From: Colias croceus | Lineage: Eukaryota; Arthropoda; Insecta; Lepidoptera; Pieridae | Direction: 5' to 3' | DNA length: 64,000 nt | Assembly: GCF_905220415.1 (NCBI RefSeq) | Contig: NC_059554.1 | Coordinates: 5,543,001-5,607,000 of the forward strand | In this document: piece by piece, positions 49,501-61,260 of the stretch | Position numbering within the stretch: the first letter of the stretch is position 1 | How the letters are laid out: each line of letters starts with the position of its first letter | Notes under the pieces: model-generated | What the model saw: the letters and a program-made list of their open reading frames with translations, nothing else | Told to the model about the DNA's origin: nothing | Database searches by the model: none | Translations under genes and position numbers: made by a program

Positions 49501-51999
49501 ATTTTGTTCGGCGACAAAGTTAAATTGGATTTCTTATGGTGGAAGTGTCTTATGAAAGTGTCGGCGGGGCGGTGGCTTTATTCAGCCGCTCTGTTTTATA
49601 TTATGACAATAGGCATTTTTACCACCGAACTCTGAGATTACAAGTTCCGTTTATTAACTTGTGTTATCTAAATTTTGCGTCTTTGTACCGTTTCTTTTAT
49701 CTTAGACATTGTATTTTTAAGAATGTCCCGAATTACTACTGTCTACCGTGTGACCTTTGTTGTGACTGCATTGCCTTTTAGAACTTTTGTAGAGCATCAT
49801 GTATTTCGATGTATTTATTACCGCAATGAATTTAATGAGTCTGTAAAAACGAAATACCTTAAGTTTAATAGCGGTACATTATTTAAAAAATATAATAAAT
49901 CTTGGTCGCTTCTAAGTTTAAAACTTCTCACCGAATACAATTCCAGAAACAGACCGAAACAATTTTCTGAACAATTCCGTTTACACCCATGAATAAATGA
50001 AGAAATAATTAAAACTTTCACGGGCGTTTATTTAATTTCCTAAAACGTGAAACAATTATAAAGTTGCAGCATATGTAGAGTTGAAATGAAACGTAATGTT
50101 CGATAAATTGTTTCGCTCAAAGTTTCAACAAAGCGGCTCAATTTTCTGTTACTATTAGGTCTTCGTAAATACATCACGCGTAAAGTCATTTGTGAAATTC
50201 CCTTTCTGAAATTGTAATTAAATTACGAGAGAACCTGATACACTTAACTACACCTTCTACCCTTTATCTAAACTTAGAGTTATTTTGTACAATCTGAAGT
50301 ATTTGGAAGAAAGTCAGCTATCCCGAATTAATGCCGAGACATGCTGCCAGCTTTATCGGATTATTTGGACGTTGATGAAGTTAAAACTTAGCAATTACGA
50401 AGTATTATTTCACTCCGTTGTTTAGTCCCGGAGAGAACAACCAGATATTCATTTCAAAATTTTTGATACAAATTAAATTGTTCCTGTTTTATATTATTGT
50501 ACTAAGTTGTACAATTGTAAATACAACATCAAGTAATGAAAAACTAGAAATGATTAAATATTAGAATGAATATCATTTTTCTCTCTCTAAAATTAAATCA
50601 TTATCTAAGATAAAAACAAAAATGGTATGTTCATTATTTATGGACCACCAACAAAATTTCAAAGTTTCTATATAAGCGTGTGATGTGCTCTCTGCAAAGT
50701 CATAAAAACGAGCCCTATCACTTTAAAACTTGCGATGAAAAATGTTTAAAGGAGATGGTACAACTAAATAGAAAAGTTCAACTAAAATATCTTCGAAGGA
50801 TGTTGTTGTATACTTTTAAAGAAGTAAATACAGATAATAATCAATGTTTTTCGTATTTTCATACATTTTGTAAATAAACGTAATTTAACTCAAGTAAATA
50901 ATATAGTTAAAGTGAGAAAGTTTGTTGTGTTGTGTATATATTTGAGTAATCTCTTGAACTTTACAACGGGTTCAAATCTGTTATTGTATTGTCGTGATAG
51001 TGGTTAGAGCTTTGCTTAAACTCGACAATATAATATTATTTCTATTGCGAGTATCTCTCTATGAATACTAATTTCAAACTTTAAGTTTAGAAGTAACATT
51101 GAAATCGTAAGTACTAGTGAAAAATGATAGAAAGAGTTTACGTTATACTTTACATTATACACAATTTAATTTTTATAAATGCTATACTTTTTTGGGGACA
51201 ACATAAAAATTATGCATAGATGCCTTGATACTTTAAACTCTTTAAATCAATTTTTAATCATTAAACTTGATAATATAATGAAATATACGTACAAACATTT
51301 GTAAGACGTAATTGTGTATTTATATTTGTTAACGCTATAAATTAATTAAACTGTTTTATTTATGAATACAAACATATAGTTACGATTCTAGGGCTTCCTA
51401 TCTAGGCCAAACCTGTATTATGAAAGTGAATCTATTCCCGGTGTCCTATTAACAGTAACAAAAGTATTTAATACTTTAATTAATTTACTCTGTGCGTATA
51501 ATCCTTTCTAATATTACGAATGTGAAAATATATTTGTTTACTTCTCTTCCACATATTTTTTTAATAATAATGTTATCCTACAATGATAACAATAACGATG
51601 CAGATTATAAGCCCTCAAATTAAGTACAACAACATTTTGTGCGTCACTTTATATTTAATGTTTTTCATAAATAAAAACCCTCTACAAGTCATTCACCTCT
51701 CTATTTACAACTCTATAGTGCGTCCCAGATTGCACCTCGCACGATGAAGAGGCGGTTAATATGATACAGTTGATTTAGCTGAATCAAAGGCGTCTTGTCC
51801 AGTGTGCACGAGGGCCCTCCACTCCGGTACCAGCGCGATAAAGCACGACCCTCGCTCGCATACACTCAATAGTTGCACTCGAAGTGTCGTTAAATTTCAT
51901 GTATATTTACGGCCGTTTATTCACGTATGGAAAGAATTAGCTTGTTCTTTTACTGATGTTGTCGTTTTTAAACTTAAAAAAATATATATTTATTAATAA
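46531..51999. other. AT-rich stretch, no supported gene
   Basis: Several frames of 64-105 codons occur (49130-49414, 49536-49992 and 50680-50877 plus). None has a domain, and the two around 49.5-50.0 kb overlap a minus-strand frame. GC-richer patches at about 46800-47110 and 51715-51930 are unexplained and may be conserved non-coding DNA. Confidence 0.5.
47066..47079. promoter_or_regulatory. Possible RFX X-box
   Basis: GTTGCTACGGCAAC is a perfect 5+5 palindrome (GTTGC/GCAAC) around a 4-base centre. It resembles the X-box bound by RFX factors (GTTGCCATGGCAAC type), which drives ciliary genes in animals. There is no gene next to it in this window, so a role is unproven. Confidence 0.3.
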
Positions 52000-52177
52000 C
52001 AAGCTGTGCCCCGCGTTGAACTGTATTAGTCTTGGGGTGATGATATTATTTACAGTACATAGGCCAAAGTCTTCCTCGATAAATGAAATAATTTAATAAA
52101 TCGAGCCCGTGGTTCCTGTTAATTAGCGCGTACAAGCAAGCAAACAAACTCTTCAGCTTTAATATTTGTATAAATTT
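52000..52177 (+). mobile_element. SINE-like repeat, diverged copy
   Basis: It begins CAAGCTGTGCCCCGCGTTGA, includes CTTCCTCGATAAATG, GGTTCCTGTTAATTAGCGCG and CAAACAAACTCTTCAGCTTT, and ends TAATATTTGTATAAATT. It is colinear with the copy at 56940-57128. Confidence 0.7.
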
Positions 52178-53756
52178 TATGTGTTTGTGTGTTGTAGAGT
52201 CACAATTTTTCCATGCAAAATTCCATAACGAAGATCCCCTGACAAGGTCTTCAATATAATTCCGTTGTTTGTCATATAACGCTGTGTTGTTTGCTGATTT
52301 TATTTTTCATGTTCCCCATAAAATTATTGAATAATTTATTATCTATTATTCTTATGCAAAATAATATATAGTATTCACTTACGTTAAATACTGTTGCATT
52401 GTTTGGTATGCTTGTATAAATTGAAATAATATTATCTAACTTAAAATCTATTGTCCGGAATGCTTAGGTTATGTTATTAAAATTAATTATTCAAAAATAA
52501 TTATAACTCAAGCATCAGATTAAATTACTTAGCCAAAATCTCACAAAGGATGAAACATGAGTCCTAGTAGATGAGGCCTCTGAAACAGTGGCTCTATTGC
52601 GGTAAACATTAATGCTTATTTTAGCAACTCCGACAGAATTACTTTATACAATACTAACATAAATTAAACATTGTGTACTGTATTATTGTGGCTTGCTTCA
52701 TGTTTCATGTCTGTTAAGTTTATTACGTTTAAAACTGTTTGATACTATATGATTTTAATTAAAATTGAAAGTTGATTAATAATAAGTTAAAACGATTGTT
52801 TTTGTTTTAGCTGATAGCAGTAGCTGGGTTTATAAACAACTCTGTTTTATCAAAAGAGATTTGCTCATGAGAGCAAACTTACCTTACGCGTTTTAAAATT
52901 TGAACATTTCCTTAAAAGTTAAAAGTTATTTTTTTATTATAATTAATAATCTGTGCTATTTCATATCTATAGAAGTTCTTTAGTAGTCGAAATTCTACTT
53001 TCTGGTTATAACCCTCACCTTCATTCTAGTGCACGTACCTACTGCAAAAAATACATTCTCGAATTCCAAATTGCAAGACTAGAAAAATAATATAAATACG
53101 TCAAATTTATATTTAACGATGATTAACTTCATTATTATTTTTTTATAAAAAACTTACGACTACGCATGGAATAGACAAAAATATTAGTCATTTCCCTATT
53201 GTCAATAGGTTGTCTACGTGCACAAAAAGCAAGTGAATACTTTCAGAACAAATGCAAAACCCTGTGGCAAAACCTAAAAGCAACTACATGCACATCTGAA
53301 AGCTATAAGCGAATTAAAGAGCGTTTTTTACAAAACTGTATCGCGCAGTTTTTCTGATTGAGAGCGCTAGGGTTAATTCTAAAAGAAAACGGATAGCGGT
53401 AAAAATAGGTTGAGAGCGACATTCGAACAATTTAAATTCAAGAATGTCCTTTGTATTGATTCGCTGCACATTTCGCTCCGAACTTTTTTATCAGACGTTT
53501 AGTAAATTACCTCTATTTTTCTTGTAAAATAGAGAGAGATATGTTTTTTAAATTTTGTACCCAGTCTTTTGAAAGATTTTATCCAATTTTATATTTTTCT
53601 TTCCATGTTGATTCTAGAATATAAATAAGGTCTTTAAAATAAAATAATTAAAGATGAACAAGACATATAAACTGGCTTTATAGTTTAAACCACAAAACAG
53701 CTTTAATATTGTAAAAGCTACAACATGAACATAAATCAAAGTCTGAGCAAAAACAG
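52178..53756. other. AT-rich stretch, nothing recognised
   Basis: I see no supported gene, RNA or repeat here. A GC-neutral patch at 53220-53420 lacks a reading frame. Confidence 0.45.
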
Positions 53757-53972
53757 ATCATACGAAGGGCTGAACATTATCTCCTGTTGGATAAACAGAA
53801 ACGCGTCCCTGGGGAAAAATCGGGCCCCGTAGTTCTAACTCGAGGGAACGATATTTCACCCAGTGGTAGCACGTGGGAAAAATTAGGCGTAGCCATAAAC
53901 GATGTAAACACGCTACGCTGCGTAGCGCTGTGCTACGAGCTCTGTATGTTGATTTTTGAAACACTGCGTTAG
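53757..53972. other. GC-rich block with GCTACG palindromes
   Basis: Open frames of 61 (plus) and 68 (minus) codons overlap here. The right part contains CGCTACGCTGCGTAGCG, a 7-bp inverted repeat, followed by GCTGTGCTACGAGC. Borders with AT-rich DNA are sharp. I suspect the end of a decayed DNA transposon, because nested GCTACG/CGTAGC words are unlike exon sequence, but family and ends are not resolved. Confidence 0.35.
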
Positions 53973-54357
53973 TGATTTCATTGATTCAATAATGTGTTAA
54001 GCATTTTTAATAATATGTGATGTGATTTCGAATGAGTATATGAAATTAAATACTTTTAACGCGACACTATGCTGTATATTTCGATGTTTTAGGTAAAGCT
54101 AACGTGGTCACAGGTAGAGTATTTTCAAATACTATTCAATAATAATGCTTTAATTATTGTTTAGTATTATTTTCACTATACTTTTAGAGATGATAATCAC
54201 ATCGTAATTTTTTCTATTACTTATCACAAAAGCTCTATCATAAAAGGTTGGGATAAAATTATGTAGAAACTAGGCGTACAATAGTCCGTACAATAGAGAT
54301 GCAACTGCAAACGAAACAAGGCTGTCAGTCAGATTGATATTCCCATTTAACAATATC

Positions 54358-54430
54358 TGCCCCTTTGACGTAGTGCTTGTTGTTGTATAGAGAACGATGA
54401 TCTTGGTTCAATCCCAGGTGAATATAAAGT
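54358..54430 (+). mobile_element. Possible tRNA-derived SINE head
   Basis: TTGACGTAGTGC (54366-54377) resembles a polymerase III A box, and GGTTCAATCCC (54406-54416) matches the B box, about 40 bp apart. The sequence between does not fold into a proper cloverleaf, so it is a SINE-type head or a decayed tRNA-like relic and not a tRNA gene. Confidence 0.4.
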
Positions 54431-54475
54431 ATATAAGCTTCTAGAGAGAACACAAGTGATAACTGCGTTAAAAAC

Positions 54476-54711
54476 AACCGACTTCAAACTTGCACTTGCA
54501 ACATTTACAAATACAGACAAAAATGCTCATAAAATAAAAACTATTGGACCTATCCGAATAAAATTTTTATAAGACCAATTCGACACTATCCCGCGTCGAA
54601 AAAAAAAGAATCATGTAAATCGGTTCTGAAACCTCGGAGCAATCGGAGTTAATACATAAAAAAAAACATACCGGCCGAATTGATAACCTCCTCCTTTTTT
54701 TGAAGTCGGTT
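54476..54711 (-). mobile_element. Short TIR element of the AACCGACTTC family
   Basis: The ends are exact 13-bp inverted repeats (AACCGACTTCAAA and TTTGAAGTCGGTT). Reading the minus strand, GGAGGAGGTTATCAATTCGG and AATCGGTTCTGAAACC-type sequence match the order seen at 30542-30677. TTAAAAA occurs at both borders and overlaps the right terminus, so the target duplication is ambiguous. There is no reading frame. Confidence 0.75.
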
Positions 54712-55577
54712 AAAAAGATATTTTGTAATCACGTGTGAAATACTCCAGAACCCAACCAACCCAATGTTTTATTTATTAAATATAAATTTGTTACATAAAT
54801 AAAAGACTATTTTTAACACACATTACACATAGTTAGTAGTGTAATAAAAATATTTCTAATAAACAAAAAGCAATCATAAATTCGATAAAATTAAGTGGAA
54901 ATGACGCAACATTCAGCTACCACGTTACACTTTCATATTACGTAACCTACAAACATAAACAAACGTTTTTCCTTAATATTAATTAACATTTAAAAACTGT
55001 CCATCTGACATTGAGATAGGTCTATGATTTGAGTACTGCTGAAGGACGTTAACTGGCTCGCCCGGGCGTGCCTTATCTCTTCAAGCTACGCAAAGCTGTT
55101 TCTCTGCCTAATATTATATCTCATAATTTATTACTGTTACAAATTCGTTAAACTCACTTTTCATGATATCTGCTTGTAACCGGCATTAATCTTCGCGAAT
55201 AATTGTCATTGTTTATGCGAAAGACAAAGAGAATAGAGCTAATTTTTAACTTAAAACTTCTTTTGTTGGTTACTATAATATAACAATTTAAGCATATTGG
55301 CGTATTGATTTAATTATATCATGGTTTACTATATTTGCAGCACGTACCTTTGTGATTTATTTTATACATTTATCTGTGAATTAAAGTTATCTATTGTTGA
55401 AGTTTTGAATTAAATAATAAATAGTATACTCAATAAATCGTAATGAAATCCTATCGGATGATTGATTTTGTAAATTAAATGTTCATTTTGTATTTCTTTG
55501 AAATATTCTCTATCCGACCGAAACCGTTTCTTAAAACAAAAAGTGGTAAAAAATAAAAAAAATTGAAGATCGACTTT
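54712..55577. other. AT-rich stretch, nothing recognised
   Basis: A short GC-rich patch (CTGGCTCGCCCGGGCGTGCC at about 55053) has no recognised function. Confidence 0.45.
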
Positions 55578-55791
55578 ATCCTACTAATTTTTTAAATGCG
55601 AAAGTTTGTATGGATGTTTGTTACTTTTTCACGTAAAAACTACTGAACCGATTACAATGAAATTTAGCACACATATAGAGGGTAACTTGGATTAACACAA
55701 AGGATAGTTTTTATCCCGGAAATCCCACGGGAACGGGAGCTATGCGGGTTTCCTTTGCAAACGCGGGCGAAGCCGCGGGCGGAAATCTAGT
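55578..55791 (-). mobile_element. Lepidopteran short interspersed element, ACTAGATTTCCGCCC type
   Basis: On the minus strand it opens ACTAGATTTCCGCCCGCGGC, continues CCCGTTCCCGTGGGATTTCC and ends TTTCGCATTTAAAAAATTAG. It is nearly identical over most of its length to the copy at 8876-9103, but has one TATGGATG unit where that copy has several. The similarity suggests both are fairly recent. Confidence 0.8.
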
Positions 55792-56939
55792 TCAAAATAA
55801 TATTATCTATCAAAGACTAGACTTCGCCAATAGATATTCATAAGCTTAGTCAGTATTGAAACAATGAGCATGCAAATTATAACCTAAACCAACACGGCCA
55901 TTCCACACCGTTTGCGAAGCTTAATAACATTTCAAAAATCATTTTCTGGATGTTTTCGTGCTCATAGTTTAAATTATAAAACTGTGTACCATGACTTGCT
56001 AGTGTTGGCTTAACGCCGTGTTGTTTATGTTGTATAACCCTTCGCAAACAAACAAATTTAATTACTCGCTAAACCCCTTGCCAAGATAATGTATGTATTG
56101 GCTGTTTGACTGGCACGTTCCTATCTTACGATCAAAAGCTCACTAAACAAACTATTTTGCATGTATAACCTGCTCTGTGCTGGTAAAGAAATTACTCGTT
56201 TTATTTCACTCGAATTCTAGCGAATTAAATTCAGTGTTAGCAGAGAATACATAATAATGATACATAATAATTGACTAATATTAAGAAAAAATAATTTATA
56301 TTATTTGTAAAGAAACGAAATTACTTAAAGTAAAAATTGTTCTAAATTCTACGTATACTACTCACTAATTATTATTAATATATTAGTAACAATTTGATAC
56401 ATCCGTGTAGTTTCAATAATTGGAATTGGAATATTGAAATTTGTGGTTTGAAAATATAGCTCTATAGAATATGGATTATGACATGATTTAAACTCTATCA
56501 TATCAAATTTCTTGGCAATTAAATAACAATAATTTGAGAGAAAAAATAGTAACGACTAACAATAATTATTGTTTGTTTGAATATTCCGAAAGCATGTTTT
56601 ATAAAAAAAGTGTTTAACAAATACCAATCACTACGGTATATTTTTTTTTTTTTGAATATGCATTCTTATATGAAATCCTATAAAGGTAATGCAAGTAAAC
56701 CCGAAAGTAAAAAACAGAAGTAAAAGAAGACGAACATTGCAGTGTGGCACGATCACGTGGTAGTGTAACTTCTGAAATATCTACAAGTTTTGTGAGACTG
56801 TGCTCATAGAAGATGTAATGAATAACAAAGTGCTACTTTGTTGTGCTTTTGGTGAGGATTAAAGCTTTTACCTTTGTTGTATGGTATTTCTAGAAATCCT
56901 AAACTATCTAGGTTTTTATTGGGTTTAGATTTATCTATT
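55792..56939. other. AT-rich stretch, nothing recognised
   Basis: I see no supported gene, RNA or repeat here apart from a short T-run at about 56641. Confidence 0.45.
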
Positions 56940-57128
56940 ACTAGCTGCGCTCTGCGGTATCACCCGCGTGGCACCGCTCCTGTTGGTCTTAGCGTGATGA
57001 TATAATTATAGCCTTCCTCGATGAATGGGCTATCTAACCAGGAAATAATTTTTCAAATCGGACCAGTAGTTCCTGAGATTAGCGCGTTCAAACAAACAAA
57101 TTCTTCAGCTTTATAATATTAGTATAAA
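56940..57128 (+). mobile_element. SINE-like repeat, near full length
   Basis: It begins ACTAGCTGCGCTCTGCGGTA, has CCGCGTGGCACCGCTCCTGT, CTTCCTCGATGAATGGGCTA, ATCGGACCAGTAGTTCCTGA and GATTAGCGCGTTCAAACAAA, and ends CTTTATAATATTAGTATAAA. It is the most complete of three copies in the window (also 13440-13513 and 52000-52177). Confidence 0.8.
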
Positions 57129-58772
57129 TTACATTAATTTTTATTTCTTATATTATTTTAGAAGTGACGAACTGACGAGAATGACGAAATCTTACTATTT
57201 TCAAAATTTCATAACCATCGATCTAGGTAATTTTAGAACTTCATTAACTAGACACTACATACAACTGACAGTCAAACTACAATAATACGCATAGCATTGC
57301 ACTATGAACTTAAGTCAAAAACAGTTCTATTTCCGACAAACTGTTTTGTTGGAATATGAAATGAGTTGAATGCTAGAGCGTGTTAAACGAACTGTACATT
57401 ATTGTTTTCTGTTCGTTTTTTCTCTGAATAAATCTGTACTGTTTACCTCAGTGAATCTTACGTCTCCGACAGACGACGGTCTAAGCTATGATTTGAAAGG
57501 AATTTACATAGAAGAAACCAAAATTGTACGCAAAAATAACATAAAAATATATTGTTTGATCTGCATGTTTTAGAAAATTCAAACCATAATTAATTATGCT
57601 GTAAAATTAATAACCACATAATGAAGCAACTGTCTGATATACATAAGTATGAAAAATGTGTTAAGGATGTCTTAAATCGTACTAAAAACACAACTTTATA
57701 AATAAATAGTATCACAATAAAATACATAACAAGCAATAATTTATTTCCCGTATTGAAACCAATTCATTTCCATATGCTTTCTTACTTTTATTACTTTACT
57801 ACCTATTTACTGTATTATATTTCTTTCAGGCTGTGTCGATTTCCTTTCAATATATTAAGTAAAGCTTTTCAATAAGAAATGTTCTTATTCGTGAAATATG
57901 AAATTCTTTCCTTACAATCGAATCGAGATGAGTGAAACTCGAAAGTAGCCGATGAATGCCGAGAGCGGGCGAAATCCTCACCTTTGGAAAACGTCGTCCA
58001 ATGCCGTTTCAGTATTGCTTCGCGGGTCGGCGCGGATACATGCGGGAGCTTGTCAAAGCTTTCAGCACGCGAGTCTCGTCTCATTTAAAATAAAATTAGC
58101 AAGCACATTACAATAATTACCTGTGAATTGTGACATGTTATTAATAAAGCTCTGTACTGACCTGTTGATTAGATATGAGTTGAAAACAAAATGAAACGTA
58201 CATTGCTGAAGTTTGTTTGATTTTTGTTTGTAAATCGTAATTGTGGAAACTATTTTGTAAGTAAATATTAGTGTGCTGCCAACTGAATGTTTAATTTTTA
58301 AAATATGGGTTGGTTTCTATAGCAGTAATTAATAAAAATTTATACAGATACAGTTTTATGTGTACGCGTGTTATAAAAATAATATTGACTACCTAAATTA
58401 AACTAAAATACATTAAAATATAAATGAAGCAATATATGAGCAATAATTATAGCTTCATCTAATATATTCAGTAGGACAAACACTAAGACAATATTGTGTA
58501 TCGCCCGCATACAGTACAAACCGTAACATATAACCATCTGATAATTCTACGTTATATAAATTTGCATATTATTTAAATTTGCTATTCTTTCCGTATAAAA
58601 CTGACCCAGTTACAGTTTATAATACCGGCGCAATTTTGTGACTTAGATCGTCATATTTTTAATATTTTTATTCATATAAGTAATAACACCTACTTGCTCC
58701 GCAGGTTTGATCGTAGGAGCTTTCTTTTTTCAATACGATAATTATATTCACTTAAATTACTACTGTATAAAT
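57129..58772. other. AT-rich stretch with one GC-richer island
   Basis: The island at about 57900-58085 (GCGGGTCGGCGCGGATACAT, CACGCGAGTCTCGTC) carries a 71-codon minus-strand frame (57869-58084) rich in R, S and F without a recognised domain. It could be a conserved non-coding element or a small exon; I cannot support either. The remainder shows nothing. Confidence 0.45.
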
Positions 58773-59452
58773 ATTCAGAACTCCTATAGAGTTAGGATAA
58801 GCCAGAAATTGTTACTCCTAACGTTAAATTTATTCAAATATAGTACCGTTTTATTGTCTAAATATTATTGACTCTGTCGCTTTATACCTATGCTGAAATA
58901 AGTGGTACATACGAGCAAACTGTATGAATAAGGTCTTAAATCCACTATAAAGCTATTTTAATTGAAGGACTCGACATAATGAGAGGAAAGGTTTCTCACA
59001 TTCGCAATATACGCTACTTTTATTTTAATACAATTTGCACGCATTTATTAACTTTTCAAAAAAATTTCAAGAAAATTATATGAAAGGTCAAATGATAAGT
59101 TTAATTTAAGTTCTCGGAAAGCCAAGAATAAAAGCTTTATTCCTATCTTCAGCTTTATAATATTATCTTCAATGTCCCAAATAAAAGTAGAGTCTGCTGC
59201 GTCTTATATTTCTGGACTAAATTATCCATTTTATATTATGTCTCATTATGTCGAGTCCTTCAATTAAAATAGCTTTATAGTGGATTTAAGACCTTATTCA
59301 TACAGTTTGCTCGTATGTACCACTTATTTCAGCATAGGTATAAAGCGACAGAGTCAATAATATTTAGACAATAAAACGATACTATATTTGAATAAATTTA
59401 ACGTTAGGAGTAACAATTTCTGGCTTATCCTAACTCTGTAGGAGTTCTGAAT
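58773..59452. repeat. Near-perfect 212-bp inverted repeat with 256-bp spacer
   Basis: The left arm 58773-58984 and right arm 59241-59452 are reverse complements over all 212 bases with no gap and only two mismatches (ACTCCTATAGAG versus ACTCCTACAGAG, and ATAGTACCG versus ATAGTATCG). The spacer 58985-59240 contains TCTTCAGCTTTATAATATTA, like the 3' tail of the SINE-like family at 56940-57128. No direct target duplication flanks the arms and no reading frame is seen. A transcript would fold into a very long hairpin. It may be a foldback element, a recent inverted duplication or, less welcome, an assembly artefact. Confidence 0.92.
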
Positions 59453-59579
59453 TATTATTAAGCATCAATGCAATGACCTATTATACTAGTAGACGCGGCA
59501 TACGCCAACATCATTGCACTAAAAAACAGCGTAATTAATATTTAATACATACCTACTTACTAACGCATTATCACCAATA
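59453..59579. other. Short flank of the inverted repeat
   Basis: TGCAATGA and TCATTGCA lie about 50 bp apart as a small inverted pair (roughly 59469-59519). Nothing else is recognised. Confidence 0.35.
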
Positions 59580-59653
59580 CAGTTGTTCTCTCTTTCACTC
59601 TCACGCACGAGACATAATACATGTCTCACTCATGTACTTCGTAATAACAACTG
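59580..59653. repeat. 74-bp block with 8-bp inverted ends
   Basis: CAGTTGTT at 59580-59587 pairs with AACAACTG at 59646-59653. The interior has CTCTCTTTCACTCTCACGCA and ATACATGTCTCACTCATGTA. It may be a miniature foldback element, but the inverted ends are short. Confidence 0.4.
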
Positions 59654-59898
59654 CCGATTAAAATACAAAAAGAACGTCCAGCCACGACGCTGAATGGTGC
59701 GTGACTAAGTGAAACTCGGGCACTTACCTGAGTTTTTTCTTGCCAAAATAGAGAGCGGGTAACGTATCTAGCTCTTTTATATATCATAGCATCAATGTAC
59801 CTACAATAAGTTACAGTTTTTAGATACGGTATTTTAATACGCGAATGATGAAAATATATAAATCGAGGGATATATCTTTGATTTACATTTTATAATTT

Positions 59899-60077
59899 AC
59901 TAGCTTACCGCCCGCGGCTTCGCCCGCTTTCTCTAAAACGATTTGATATTTAAACTATCCTATCTCTCAAGTTGGATCGAACTGGACATGGTGTGCGAAT
60001 TTTATTATAATCGGTTAAGTGGTTTAGGAGTCCATTGAAGACAAACATTGTGACACGATATTTATATATATTAAAAA
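59899..60077 (+). mobile_element. Short interspersed element, CTAGCTTACCGCCCGCGGC type
   Basis: It opens ACTAGCTTACCGCCCGCGGC and TTCGCCCGCTTTCTC, has CTCAAGTTGGATCGAACTGG and AATCGGTTAAGTGGTTTAGG, and ends AACATTGTGACACGATATTT with an ATATAT tail. The GC-rich head is shared with the ACTAG families in the window but the body differs, so it is a separate subfamily. Confidence 0.7.
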
Positions 60078-60579
60078 GATATGAAAGTCACATAAATGTT
60101 AAACTTAATATAAGTATGTTAAATCTTTAAAAAAATATTTGCGTGATATTACTTATACCCATATAATATCTCAAACTTGTTTAATTGTATAAATAGTTGT
60201 TTTTAAATCTTATAAATGTTGCCCACAGCCCGCAAGGTCAATGTTCCCATGGATGTGACATGTTGATGGATGTGATACAGATGTTAAACGCGGTAAAAAG
60301 TACAATAAGTCACTCTCTTGCCCCCTAAATATCATCAGACACAAAACTTATATCATGCAATTGCTCCATTGCAACGTGAATTATAGACAAACATACACAC
60401 TTTCGTATTTAAAGTACGAACATACAAGTATGGATGTAGGTACACATTCAAATTAATTTTAATTAAATATCAATAACATTATTTTGTGAATTTTCATCAT
60501 ACGTTTTAATAATATTGTTTGTTACCGCTGACAACGTGTCAATCATAGAAAAAAAGAGCGTGTGTGCCGAGCACTCGAC

Positions 60580-60725
60580 GTGTCAGAAGTGAAACTTCTT
60601 TGGCAAGATTCAAAGATACAAAAAACATTGCCTTAATCCTGCCTGCCTTACGCCTGACGTGACTCTATGACGCGACCGTGAAATATTACGCCCAACGTAC
60701 CTAAAGAAGTTTAACTTCAAAAATA
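60580..60725 (+). mobile_element. MITE, GAAGTGAAACTTCTTT family
   Basis: TGTCAGAAGTGAAACTTCTT begins it, followed by TGGCAAGATTCAAAGATACA, and AAAGAAGTTTAACTTCAAAA closes it as the inverted end. The interior is GC-richer (GCCTGACGTGACTCTATGAC). It is the second copy of the element at 30182-30313, in the opposite orientation. Confidence 0.75.
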
Positions 60726-60972
60726 TAAAGATTAAAAGGCGTAAAAACAAATATAAGTTTTGACCAAACGATAATATTATATTTTATTATGAAACAAAAT
60801 ACCTACATACACGAACAATTCGCATGTGTCCTCAATCATGTCACGCAGAAACAATTGTTGTTTGCATAAACTAATAAAATAACTAATTATATTACTTGTC
60901 GATACGCTAGCACGCATGTGAATCAAACGTAGTTTTTCGTATGTTATAATTTTAAGTAGGTATATTGAGCTA

Positions 60973-61260
60973 TCAGCTAGTAAAGGTTCCCATTAATCTA
61001 TCGTTTTGTAGTTCAACATCAGTATAATATGCCTGGCGAGGATCTAAATACACCAAGCCAGATCGTTCATTGCAGATGTCATATTTTACTGACACTTGCA
61101 AAAGATCCCTCGAGCCGTCTTTACAAACTCCACGAAGACTATGAATGATAGAGACCACAGATAAGGAAGGCATTTGCGTGGGTTTAGTTTTACCATTTCC
61201 ATGCGTTGTTCAAGACGAAACGTACAAACGAATCCAAACTGACATCATTTATTCAAACCA
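60973..61260 (-). other. Possible coding relic or exon, unrecognised
   Basis: A minus-strand frame of 66 codons (60973-61173) ends in TAG/TGA-rich sequence and has protein-like composition (SIIHSLRGVCKDGSRDLL, SGLVYLDPRQAYYTDVELQ), unlike the I/F/L/N-rich frames elsewhere. An overlapping minus-strand frame just upstream is also open and has a hydrophobic stretch (CLPYLWSLSFIVFVEF). That could reflect a frameshift within a decayed gene, or an exon. The block is GC-richer than its flanks. I recognise no family, and no start or splice sites are defined. Confidence 0.25.

Noticed and set aside
49536..49992. Overlapping 81- and 105-codon frames
   Set aside because: They overlap each other and a minus-strand frame, the longer starts at a TTG codon, and no domain is visible.
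50965..51015. GGGTTCAAATCTG with TGGTTAGAGC as tRNA boxes
   Set aside because: The boxes are in the wrong order for a tRNA gene and no acceptor stem forms.
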